A DNA stretch of 64,000 nt from assembly GCA_018105865.1 (NCBI GenBank), contig CM030852.1, positions 745,001 to 809,000 on the forward strand. The letters are read 5' to 3'. The number at the start of each line of letters is the position of its first letter. The first letter of the stretch is position 1. Below the pieces are notes generated by a model. The model saw nothing but the letters and a program-made list of their open reading frames with translations, was not told where the DNA came from and ran no database searches. Shown here one piece after another: positions 50,598-61,541 of the stretch. This stretch comes from Metaphire vulgaris. Its lineage: Eukaryota; Annelida; Clitellata; Crassiclitellata; Megascolecidae. The position numbers were made by a program, and so were the translations under genes.

Positions 50598-53500
50598 TTA
50601 ATCATCATGTCATCTTGTACTTGTGGTATGGTCTCTTTAATTTGTTGTGTTCTTTTGTTTTTGTTTTGTGTTTCAGAGGGCGCATTTTCAGCGAGGGTAA
50701 GTCAGGAAAAGCTCACGTCATGACGATGTGTACGCTGCAGTTTTCGGGAGGCATCACTTCGGTCAGCTTTACTTTGTTCATTTTTTAAAATTCTTGGCGG
50801 TTAAAGTGTGATGTTTAACGGGGGTGTCACTGGTACACATCTCTGCAATGAAACTCTCTGTTATGGAATTAAATTTTTAATTTCATAATATTTGTGATGA
50901 ATAGAGATTCGTGCAAGAAATAATGAGTGGGAATGACAGTAATACTTTTATCCTTAGAAGTCTGGTTCAATGATACTGTCTATTAACTCATTGTATACAG
51001 AATTGTCACAATTGGGGTGTGGTAAAAACATATTCTGAGAATTTGAGAGTTAAAATTTCTTCAGTACGTAGTTTGCATTTGATTATGGTTTTAGGATTAT
51101 ACTGCTCTGGCTGGACCAGTTGCATCTGCCTTGGCCCACCAATTGGGCCATAATTTGGGCCTTTTCCACGATACGGATTTGTGTCAATGTCCTGATGACC
51201 AGTGTATCATGTCCGTCGTCAGTGGGTAAAATGACCTTTCTGTGCTCAGTTTGTTCTAACCAGGTTCAAAGTAAACTTTACTCACTGAATTTTGTTTACA
51301 GTTGAACCTAAGTAAGTGCATAACCTTTAGACTGTCTTCATCTTAGCACTTGTGTAAAATTTGCACTTAAATTTTGACACTGAATTTGCTATATTAATTT
51401 CTGTTGGCCAGCTTTATTAGTGCACCTGACTGGACTCTGCCCTTATTTAACGTGTATTTAAGTGGGTTTGGCTTATATGTTCACATGTTCACACTTGTTC
51501 ACATATGTTGAAAAAGTTTGACCTGCTGTCAAGTATGTCAAGTATGCAGTATTGTCGCATGCTTTGTATTCCGATCCTCTTGGTACATTTTTGGTTTGTT
51601 ATTCCCAAATAATATTCATTTATCTAAATTGTGAATTAATTTGTAAGCATGGCCTGGATTTTTGCTTATAATTTGTGCTTTTGTTCGGAAATTTTGGCAG
51701 CGACAACCTATTTAAGTTTGTCAACTTTTTCTTTTTTCGTTTCAGTTTTAATAAAGCATGATAGATAGCATGACGGTCTTTGTCAAAATTCCCAGAAAAA
51801 TGTGGCAACACCTTTTGTGGAGATATGCTTTTTAAGCTTTTCTTTTTGTCTCGTGTTTCTAAATGCATTGACCTCTAATTGGAAGTTCATGGAAGTTTAC
51901 CCGAATCCTTATGACCCTCTTAGTTCTAGCTATGAATTCTCCCCCTTTAGTATTTATTCTTACAGCAGATACTCTTTTAGGAGACATTAAATGAACTTAA
52001 TTAGATGTAATCAGGATTCAGACTAATGAATATTTATGTTTTATGACCCAGTTTACTGAAATTACTCATCTGTTGTATTGACTGTAATTTGAATAAGTTA
52101 ATTGTGATGTAAGCAAATCTTGATGTAAAGGTTATCATCTCCAATCTATCTAATCTAATCTTTGACTTCTATGGTGCCTTTTCATTTGTGAATTGATGAT
52201 AACGTGCCACCTTAAACTGTAATAATTTTTTCTGTCTGATTTTAGAGGTCCGAGTGTCACAACGGCTTGGTCAGAATGTTCAAAACTTCATCTCTCCGAT
52301 GCTTTCCATCAGGGACTGGACTACTGCCTGCTTGATACGCCACCGATGGCACCTGGTGATGCCATATGCGGTAACGGTGTTACCGAAGATGGAGAGGAAT
52401 GCGACTGTGGCTTTCCACAGGTTTATTTTCAAACTGGTCGAGAGAATTATTTGAAAATGAGCTGCAAATTGCTGTGAAATGCGGTCTTCCATCAGTTGTT
52501 TGGAACAAAGTAACTGCTGTAAAATCCTGGTTGTTTGGCTCTGTGATTGAATTTTGGTTGGTTTCTGTTCTATAGGACTGTGACAATCACTGATTTTGAT
52601 TGATTGTTTTTTTTGGTTGTACAGAACTGTGACAATCACTGTTGCAATGCTGCATCCTGTACTGTAATGCCTAATGCAACATGTGCAGTTGGTGGATGTT
52701 GTGATCTGATAACCTGTCAGGTGGGTTCGTTATTTTAAAAGTATTGCATCCGCTGCCTGTAAACTGTTACATAGAATAGAACATTAATCTTGTTCTTTAA
52801 ACAAATCTTCCTCAACACAGATTCAAGTTGTGCAGTGCATATGAACAAATTGAATGATGAAATAATCTTATGTTTAGTCAGATACTAAAATGCTGCCGCC
52901 TAAGGATGATTTTATAATAAAGATTGTTGCCACACTGCAATTCTTTAAATCCTTGGGAGCAAATACTTTGTATTCTGGATTTTCAACTGTGCATTTTCAA
53001 GTAGCTTTGCTTGTTAGCACAGCCATTTAGCATTACTGGTACTTTGTGTGGTAATTTGTTTACATAATCAGTTACAACCAGTTACAGCGGAGTGTCGGGT
53101 GTCAGACGGTGACTGTGACTTGGGTGAATACTGCGACGGTGTCAGTCCTAACTGTCCATCCGATGTTTTCTCGGCAGACGGGCGTCAGTGCAGTGTCAAT
53201 GGGGTATGCATTTCTTCAATGCATTGACAAACTGTCAAGTCTGCATAACATGGCAAAGCTTTGGCATCGCACTCTACAATGGCTTTTATGACTATTCAGT
53301 ATCTATTCTAGATAAGCAATTCGTGTTAATCTATCATCTGTTTGCCGTAAGATAAGTACCTGTAGTGTTTGATGTCACGTTAGTTGGATTTGATTGTATC
53401 ATGTTACTTCCATTGTATTGCTTATGCAGAAGTGTTGATAATGTTTTTGAAATTCTATGAGGTTATGACCGGAATTTTGTTTCATAAATCTATTCTGTAT

Positions 53501-56500
53501 TATTGCTGTCTGTTTGAGAATGTATTTGGTTCTAGGATGCTCTTGTAATGTTATTGTATAGTGCTGGTGTTCATCTTTTGGTCTGTCTTAACCTGGCAGG
53601 TCAATTCGTTTTGCCACCGTGGAAAATGCAACACCCGCGACACTCAGTGCACGTTGCTGTGGGGCATAACCGGTCGACCGTCTCACAGCCTCTGCTTCGA
53701 ACTTTACAACGTCCTAGGAAATGGTAGCGGAAACTGCGGGGCTGACTGGATCAATGGAAAGCCCCTGTTCAGGAAATGCGAACCACAGTACGGGATTTTC
53801 TTTTCACGTAGTGGCACGACTTTGATTTTGGGCATTTGTTGAAAAATGAGATTGTTTTGAAAGCACGTGACTTGTGGTAGGTTTTTAGACTGACGTGGAA
53901 TTTTTCCAATTTCTGGCAAAAGAAATACAACACTTAAATTTTGCAGGACCTGGTAGGTTTGGATATAAGATGTGAAACCATTGGGTAGGATTCTCAAACA
54001 AGAAAGTATTATGTTTGTTGAAAGTCTACAAGTGTTAATAGAAAGGTGTAAAAGTCATGCAGAGTATTGAGAATTCATTCCACTCTATTTTATTCTACTG
54101 TCAACGGGATTCCACGGTATGCCAATTGAATTGCTTCCTTTCTCCGATTTTTTTATAAAAAAAGATATTTTAATCATCGGCATGATTTCCACTGTTGCTT
54201 TTTGTTTTAGGGACGCCCCTTGTGGAATGCTTCACTGTCAGCACCTGAATGAAAAGCTGATGTTTTGGAAGGAGAGTCTTGCTTATGGCCTCCCAGAGTC
54301 CAGCGTGATTGACGACGATGGTGCCAGACAGGAATGCAAGGGGGCCATACTGGACGTCGGTATGGATATGCCCGATCCAGGCATGGTCCCCGATGGAACG
54401 GCTTGTGGAAAGGAAAAGGTCATTACGCTGTTACTAGATACTTGCTATTTTCAGCAGTAGTAAATTACTGTTAAATGTGCTTACATTATTACATTACGAC
54501 CTCCAATCACTGCTTACAGTTAGTAACTCAATGAGGTAGGTTGTCAACCGATAGCTCTTCTTTAAGCACAGCCTTGATGTTCTTTTGAATTGATTACTCA
54601 ATATTGATTTATAATTATATATTAAATCTGTAAAATAAGGCCAGACAAAATGGTTAATTGCAGGAGTTTTAACACGTTAACTGCCTAAACTTATGTAGTG
54701 TAATACAATAAGAACCCATTAATGCAAACTTGGATATCACGGCCTCTCAGTTGATGCATGTGTTCCATTTGAACCATCGGAACTCAATGGGTTTCTTTGA
54801 ACTCCATTACCGGTATACAGATTGTTGCTTAATATGGACACTTTTTGTCCCCCCATGTTTTTGTGAATGGGGTTATATTGTATTGATTGAACACACACAC
54901 ACACACATATGTATATGGTTTGAGATATTGTTTACCCGATGTTTTTAAAGCTGCTGCTGTATTTTACGTGAATATTGCTTTGTAGGCCTGCTTCAACCAG
55001 CAGTGTCTAAATGTGCAGACCGCATTTCCAGATATGTGTCCAGACTGTCATGGACACGGCGTACGTAGATGCTCTTCCGGTGAATTTAGAATATATACGG
55101 AACGCATTTGAGAATTTTCCCTCAGAATCCTTCCTACCCTGTGTACATCCATTTATTCTTAAAGTCGTCGTCATCACTTATTGTGTGCGCAATACTGTTT
55201 AGGAATAATTGTAAATAAAGGTAAAAAGAAGTAATTTTCCACCCTTAGACAGAATGCTTGTAGGATCCGGTGTTGATCCCCATTTTTGTGGCCATCATCC
55301 CATAGGTGGCTAAGCCATTCATCGGCGTACAGTGGCCAGCCTCTTCCGCCGAACCCATGGTTACCTTCGCAATGTTGCCATTGCTACTCAGTTTGATGTT
55401 ACTACTGCCTTCTAGCAAGTAAGGCTGAGTCAACCTTAGGGGCTCCTATGGGGATCGAACCTGTTCCGTCAACAGTTGTAAATGCTATGAGTATAGTATA
55501 ATACAGGGTGGCACAAAAAGAACCAGACTAGTCACTTTGGGTTTGGCATTTAATATAGTCCGTTTTTTTTGCGCCACCCTGTATTAATGTTGTATGATCT
55601 CATTTTGTGTTTGGTTTTTGTAGGTGTGTAATAGTATTGGACAATGCCATTGTGATGTTGGATATTCACCTCCCTTCTGTGACATATTGGGAGATGGGGG
55701 CAGTTTACACAGTGGACCAATACAAATTCACACTTGTGAGCGGTTTGACGTTGAATTTTATGAAAGCTCTATAGCATTGAACTATTGCATAAACGTCTCC
55801 TTATTACTCGATGTTTTACTTGAGAGCAGCTCCTATATTTGGCATTCAGTATGCGGTTAAGTTTGTTTTGTTAATTCGTAGAAGTAATTTAGATAAATTG
55901 CTTTTCTGTACGAAGACTTTAAACGAAGGTTTTGAATTTCTGGTATTTATAACTTTAATGCATAATGTTTTGCAGCTTTATTATACATAACAGATATTCA
56001 GATATCTTTATAAATAATGGATTATAATATATACTAAAGTACGGTTTTGCTTATCAGTTATAATTAACAGAGCCTTGTTGTGTTGATTAAATTCAAATGT
56101 GTTTGGTATTGATTTTGCTGTTCAAGCAACGGAAGACAACAGCGCGCAGCGTACGGCTGGACTCTGCGTGTTCTTCTTCCTTATTCTTCCTCTTCTCATT
56201 TTACTCGCCTACTGCATTTTCAAGCACCGCCGTCGTATGAAGTACTGCTGGATTCGTCGCAGGCCAGAAATGTACAGGTGATCATGGGGCTCATCCATAT
56301 AGTACATACGCAAAAAGGCATGTTTTCAACCCCCGTTTGCACAGCGTACATAATCATAATCTCCTAAATCCGACCCCCCCTCAGCCTCAGTGCGTATGTA
56401 CTAAATGGGTGGACCCGTAGTAGATAATTATGCTTCGGCAAACTACAGCACCTGTTCCAGATGTGGCATGCATAGCAATTTTCAATGGCATGAGGGAAGG

Positions 56501-56684
56501 AAGACCACACGATTAATACCTGTAGTGGTAAAGGCGCTATAGCAGTCATTGTATTTGATACTGTGGGGGGCATGAACCTCCCAGATCCTAAATAAAAGAA
56601 TGTTATAGTATGTATGCAAACTTGTCCCTACATAATGTTGATGCTGCAATAATAATAATAATTATTATTATTATAATGATGATG

Positions 56685-56752
<68 letters not shown>

Positions 56753-56783
56753 ACCGGTAATTATAATAATTATAATGATGATG

Positions 56784-56857
<74 letters not shown>

Positions 56858-56888
56858 ACCGGTAATTATAATAATTATAATGATGATG

Positions 56889-56923
<35 letters not shown>

Positions 56924-58018
56924 TATAATGATGATGATGATAATAATAATTAATAATAATAATGCGAAGATTATGTATGTTTGTGATGCCTGGATGTTTT
57001 TTTGATGCATTGATGTTTTAAATTTCAGTTCTGTTGAAAATGTCAACATCTGGACGGCCGATTCATTCGATGCTTCGCTTCCTGAAACGCAGAACAACGA
57101 AGTGGACCTTGTTTCTAAAGTAGAAGCGGCAGACGTTCTTCCAAGCGTCCCGGCCTCTGCTCCAAGGATGGGGTCCGCTACGCTGCCACACGGTCGCCCT
57201 CCGCTTCTGTCGCGACCTTTGTCCTCTGTCGTGATGCGTCCGAATTCTCCGCCCCGACCGACCCGAGCTTCCAGTATCACGACGCAGGATATTTCCGGGC
57301 CGCAGTTTGTCAGCAGTACGAACATCAATCTGGATTCGACTCTTCCGCTGTCGAGGATCAGGCGCGGAGAGTTTCACGGATCGGGACAGAGTGACAACCC
57401 GGAGCTGAGGCTGGACGACAAATTTCATTCGATGACGTTGCCAAATTTTAAATCAAGACCACCACAAGGCATCTCGTTCGACGCTCGAGATGTTGGCAGC
57501 CGTGTGGATGACGTCATGTCCGAGGTGTGTTTCGGGGGACCGTCCACTGGCGACGGTTCTGTTGGATTTCGCCGGCCACATCAATCCAATCCCAAGGGCG
57601 TTCATGATGAAGATAATGTTTACGAAGAGATCAATTCGGCGCCGGTCTTCCCCCAAAAATTCCTCCGCCGGATCCCCCGAATTCGCAGAAGAAACCTACC
57701 GCCCCCCGTAATCTGCGTGGTCGCAAATCACAAGCTGGAAATTCGTCTGGAATTGGTGGCACGTCGCCAGCAAACCTCCCAGCACAGGGCAGTAGTGACA
57801 AGGTGAAGTCGGGATCGACCGAAAAAGCCGGAGTGCGATTGACGACGGGAGCGAGCGACGCCAAAGAGCATCGAGTCCCGAGAAGACCGCGACAGAGCGG
57901 CGCCCGTTCTTCGTCGATCCGATCTTCTTCTGCAGCGGACGATGGCACGCCTGCGACCGGTTCTTCAAATTCCGATCCGAAAGGGACAAGAAAGCTGAGA
58001 GAACGAAGCCTGCGATAG
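42679..58018 (+). CDS. ADAM: ADAM family metalloprotease-disintegrin, catalytic Glu replaced
   Basis: Single-pass membrane protein of the ADAM12/19 type. Exons located: 42679-42793, 43371-43486, 46817-46886, 47071-47153, 47942-48057, 49302-49379, 49563-49646, 50027-50193, 50677-50761, 51095-51225, 52246-52420, 52625-52720, 53072-53203, 53600-53787, 54211-54418, 54986-55060, 55624-55735, 56127-56277 and 57029-58018; about 1,055 residues. Domains in order: signal peptide, prodomain ending NITCG (cysteine-switch site), reprolysin domain with [12 protein letters not shown] and Met-turn CIM, disintegrin ([15 protein letters not shown]), Cys-rich, EGF-like (CHGHGVCNS...CHC), TM helix and a long proline-rich tail. 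Phases require one more exon at 43487-46816 and one at 48058-49301, so the furin-site region is not accounted for. The HExGH glutamate is Gln, so peptidase activity is not expected; adhesion or signalling is more likely. A one-base frame break lies at 57650-57659. Confidence 0.92.
46639..46716. repeat. Mariner-like mini-MITE in an ADAM intron
   Basis: 78 bp, CAGGGTAGTGCAAAAAACCG to GTGCCACTCTG, flanked by TA on each side. Slightly diverged from the 55504 copy. Confidence 0.78.
47640..47935 (+). repeat. 34-bp minisatellite in an ADAM intron
   Basis: About 8.6 tandem copies of a 34-bp unit containing GTACTTGTATAGCAGTATCT followed by ATAAGTATACCTGT. Most copies differ by 0-3 substitutions. The array ends just 6 bp before the acceptor of exon 47942, so it contributes to the branch-point region. 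Confidence 0.92.
48900..49210 (+). repeat. tRNA-derived SINE in an ADAM intron
   Basis: GGTGCACGGTGGAGCAGTGG and TTAGCGCACTGG resemble a tRNA 5' half with an A-box-like segment. About 45 bp on, GGTTCAACTCC is a perfect B box, followed by the AGGACCACG acceptor-stem-like complement. The body continues through GAATGAGTACATCGGGGGTG and ends near GGCCATGCATTGGC. These are internal RNA polymerase III promoter features, but the sequence is too divergent to be a tRNA gene. SINE superfamily not assigned. Confidence 0.75.
50194..50676 (+). other. ADAM intron with GC-AG splice sites
   Basis: The upstream exon ends ...DNAQLIT in phase 2. The only phase-correct donor is CAC|GCAAGT, a GC donor with otherwise perfect +3 to +6 positions. 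The acceptor is GTGTTTCAG at 50676, continuing [18 protein letters not shown]. The intron is filled by the composite ATT repeat described separately. Confidence 0.75.
50218..50600 (+). repeat. Composite ATT array with an embedded ATAATGCATTATT unit
   Basis: ATT triplets are broken at irregular intervals by about seven copies of TTTGTACTTATAATGCATTA, each containing the palindrome TAATGCATTA. One AGT triplet tract occurs at 50518-50545. It fills most of the GC-AG intron. Confidence 0.9.
51095..51225 (+). CDS. ADAM zinc-site exon (HQLGH)
   Basis: Encodes [20 protein letters not shown] and [19 protein letters not shown]. The three zinc-binding histidines and the Met-turn methionine are present. 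The codon after the first His is CAA (Gln), where active ADAMs have GAA or GAG (Glu). The same substitution is known in mammalian ADAM7. Flanking splice sites are normal, TTTTAG and GGGTAAAA. Confidence 0.9.
55504..55581. repeat. Mariner-like mini-MITE, best-preserved copy
   Basis: 78 bp, CAGGGTGGCACAAAAAGAACC to GCGCCACCCTG with TA on each side. Internal GACTAGTCACTTTGGGTTTG. No coding capacity. Confidence 0.82.
56648..56965 (+). repeat. AAT/GAT higher-order array with ACCGGTAATTATAA spacers
   Basis: Three blocks each consist of AAT triplets, then GAT triplets. GATACCGGTAATTATAATAA units separate the blocks at about 56751 and 56857, giving a higher-order period of about 106 bp. It lies in the last ADAM intron. 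Confidence 0.9.
57029..58018 (+). CDS. ADAM last exon, cytoplasmic tail with one-base frame break
   Basis: Follows the TM exon (56127-56277, core [19 protein letters not shown] then [10 protein letters not shown]). The tail is basic and proline-rich, with SH3-ligand-like NSPPRPTR and RPPQG, and VYEEI as a possible tyrosine-phosphorylation site. In the window the frame closes at 57806, but after the CCCCCAAAAA run (57650-57659) the plus-one-base frame gives [15 protein letters not shown] and stays open to TAG at 58018 with the same Ser/Pro/basic composition. I therefore take 58018 as the natural end and the run as a missing-base call or a real frameshift allele. Confidence 0.75.
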
Positions 58019-60306
58019 TCAGCGGACAAATCTTTAGGCTTGTAACCTTTCGGGCCGACATCGGTAATTATTGATCGGTGTGGTCATTATTGGGTCGTAG
58101 ATTTCACTGATTTTCGTTCTTCAGCTTGACAATGGATGAAAATATCTTTGTGCTTGTTTGCGATTCATTTTTCGTTTGCATTTAGTTGTATCTGAGTGGT
58201 ATTTGCGGATGAACTGTGTATCTCCATCGCACATTTTGCGACCCTCCTCTTATGATCCGACTTGACTGTCTATGATAATTGTCTTACATTGGATATCTAT
58301 ATTGTCTTTGGATGTCACATTTTGGCATGTTGCTCAGTTTTTTAAAAATGGATTTTGTACTGGTGCTATATTTTTATCCTAAATTTTATAAGAGATCATA
58401 GTGTAGATGTCGTTGGTCTTTTGTGAGTCTAGTATTGCCGTGCTCAAAAGATCAAAATTCTATTAGAAGAAAAAACTCTTTTGTAGGTTTGTGTCTAAAT
58501 ATATAGGACTGAAAGATGTCACGGAGGGGGTATCATGCATGTGGTATTTTATTTTTAAAAATTAAAGTACTGATATAGTTTAAACTATAAGGCTGTTCTC
58601 AGATATTGTGATGGTGTATTCTCTTTCTGAATTGTTCAATTTCTGGTTTGTGTAGGAGTACAGGTGTTGAATTGTACTGATTTAGTGTACAGATGCAATG
58701 TTGAGAGGCAATGTTGTTTCAATGAGTAGTAGTGGTACAGTCATGCTTGTCTAATGTCACACCTTACAATGTGACACTCCTCATGATGTCAGGTCACCTT
58801 GCAGTCCTGTTAATTTGAATTCAAATTTAGCCTCACACTGTCTGAGCAGTTGAACGTATGCTTTTGGAAAAAATACAGTCGGAATTTTTGTATGTCTAGT
58901 CTTGCAGATACCTTGTTAACTTTTCTAATGTATTTATTTTGGAACTGAGATTTATACTGTATCGTGCCAAGTATTTTATTTTTATTTAGTTTTGCATTTG
59001 CTTGGAAGCATTAACTTAATATTTTGTTTGTTTCGTTTGAGTTGTACCATTTGGTTATAATATAATTTTAATGTTCAGCTTTTTTTAAAAACCAAGTGAT
59101 CTGAGTTATGCTATCTGTGGCTAACCTGCAGCACTTGTAGGTAAGTGTATTTCAATCATAATTTTAATAATAATTATTTGCAATGTTTATTATGTTGATT
59201 GTGGCCTTTTAGTGTAAAGTAAGAGAGTACATTTTTGCAGTATTTTTACTATTGGTCTTCTTGAGGCCTTTCTCTGTATTCTCTCCAGCACCATTTACAG
59301 TTGGCAGAGACCTTAGTCAGCAAAACTGCTATTTTTTTCTACAGTAAATGGTGAATATGTAATAATTAGAGTGTAGTTATTAAGCCTTTATGCTTGTTGT
59401 GCCTATGCATTGTATATTGTGTTGTGTGTATTTAATATATTTTGTTTTAAGGTACAAAAGTTGTATTTTCTGTAGTTCATTTAATTAACAGAATACTGAA
59501 TTCTTGTGTACATACCTGTATGTTTTCGTATGTATCTTGGCCTATCCCTTAGGTTGCTCCCCCCACCCCCAATCGATTTGACTGAAATTTCCAACTTGGA
59601 TTGGCTCTAATTCGGTTGATGTCCTAGGCATCTAAGTGTTAATTTGTATTAAGAAAATTGAATTTGTCTTCACTGCAACTTCTCCTTGTAAAGTGCCCTT
59701 GACTTTGGCCCCTGCTAAGTTACGGCGCTATATAAATTGTCATGAACAATAACATTAATACAACTAGTGGCCTGTATTCTTATGACTGCTTCACAGGGAA
59801 TTTAACTCGTAAATTTCATCTTGTCCTCTGAGTAGTAACATGAGAGGCGCTGTATAAGAAGAACTTTTACAGTACGTTACATTATGTCTTGATTTTGTTT
59901 TACTGTTGCAGAATGCAGAATTATTGTTTACTGAGCAGTAGCAAGTCTTGGCTATTTAGTTAATTTTCACTGATAATTATTAATTATACATTGTAATTGT
60001 TGAAGCCTGTGTTGTCTAATGACACTGATCTAACATTCAGTCTTGGCTATCCACTATTCATGGCCTGACTGAGCTATTCGGTGTTCGGTTGTGATATATT
60101 TCATATGCATTTATCATGATGATATTTTGTAAATATGTTGATTTAGTGAGCAGCTTTCATTTTGCGAATGATTGAATGTATTTGACAAGTTGTGTTACAC
60201 TTGTTGCATGTTTGATTTTATCTGCTTGTACGCATATGTTGCAAAATTGGTAGATTTCTTGCTGAAATGATACGGTCTATTTGTACGAAATAAATTTGAC
60301 TTTTGA
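58019..60306 (+). other. Probable ADAM 3' UTR
   Basis: AT-rich, repeat-poor sequence without open frames follows the stop codon, and a consensus AATAAA is at 60289-60294. A SINE-like tail GGCGCTATATAAATTGTCAT occurs at 59736. Shorter polyadenylation forms are possible. Confidence 0.5.
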
Positions 60307-61541
60307 GAAACATTTTTTAGATGAATGCTATATTAAATTTAAATGCTTCATATTATTTCTGTTATGTTAACGTATACTTTATCTGCTGTGTTCAACTGTT
60401 CATTGAGTATTTTTAAAAATGATTTTAAAATGAAGCATTTTAAAGCATTTTCAAAATGATGTTTTTATTGTTAGACACTTGGGATTGAAATGTTTAAAAT
60501 GGAAGACAGAATAATTAAACATGCGCTTAATTTTATAAGAGACAGTATTTTTTAGCTAATTTCTGTGGCACAGAGGGTCCGGGGGGGAGCCACGACCACG
60601 TTCGGGTTCTTCTTTTGAGCCCACAACTGTAGACTGTCTCAAATTCATTCTACGGTGTTCGAAATGCGACAACCCTCAACCGTTTCAAACGACACTGTAC
60701 ACAGTCTTTCGAAAATCTACTCTCCATCATCAAAACATTTCAAAAGTTACAAAGTTTTGACACAAATCAACTATTGCGTAATTCCTAATCCCTTCTTTTT
60801 ATGAACTAATCATTCAATCGAATCTATTCCGCCATTATAACGATGATGCCTCTATGGCATCAGCCTTTGTTACAGAAAATTGGCCTACAATAAGAATTAG
60901 AGAATGGTGTCCTCCGATTCTCCTGAAATTCGCACCACTTGAAGCCCATTCGATGCCTGTAAGGAATTTGTCAACGTTAAGTGTTGTCAGTGGCGGCTCC
61001 AGGATTTGGGGTGTCAACTTCTAATCATGGGGGGACCAACCATTTGTTGTTACGTATGTAGCATTAAGTGTAGGGTCCCAACAGGGGGGCCAGGCAATCA
61101 AGAGGGGGCACGGGCCCCCCTGTGGAGCCGCCACGCCACTGAGTGTTGTCCACAAATGACACATTGTATATTTTCCTTTGATCGGTCGACGAATTCAGAA
61201 TATGATCTAAAGGCAAGTATCTTGCAAACGCTGGTCATGGGAGTTTGACTATTTGGTACTTTGATACCCCATTTACATGCGTTGCCATATAATACAGACC
61301 TCAGATAAGCGCTAAAACCAAAGTTCCAAGCGCTGGGGGGGGCTGAGGGGACGACGTTTTTTGCTCGTCAAGACCTTAAGCTTAAAACGACGATGTCCTC
61401 CACTCCCCCCGAATTCCGGAATCCTGGCTACGCCATTGCTGCTTTTAGGAGTGATTTTTCCGTTATGGACGATTTCTCTGATACCCTGAAGTTTTCGTAC
61501 TAACGGGACTTGACTGTATTTGACGCCGTCTTTTCGACTGT
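60307..61541. other. Region between convergent ADAM and Fezzin-family genes
   Basis: Contains one intact hAT MITE (60988-61141), a repeat fragment at 60640-60735 and MITE-end-like CTGGCTACGCCATTGC at 61429. No gene seen. The 3' UTR of the minus-strand gene should lie here. Confidence 0.5.
60988..61141. repeat. hAT-type MITE, CAGTGGCGGCTC family
   Basis: CAGTGGCGGCTCC at the left, GGAGCCGCCACGCCACTG at the right, with a perfect 8-bp duplication AGTGTTGT (60980-60987 and 61142-61149). Confidence 0.88.
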
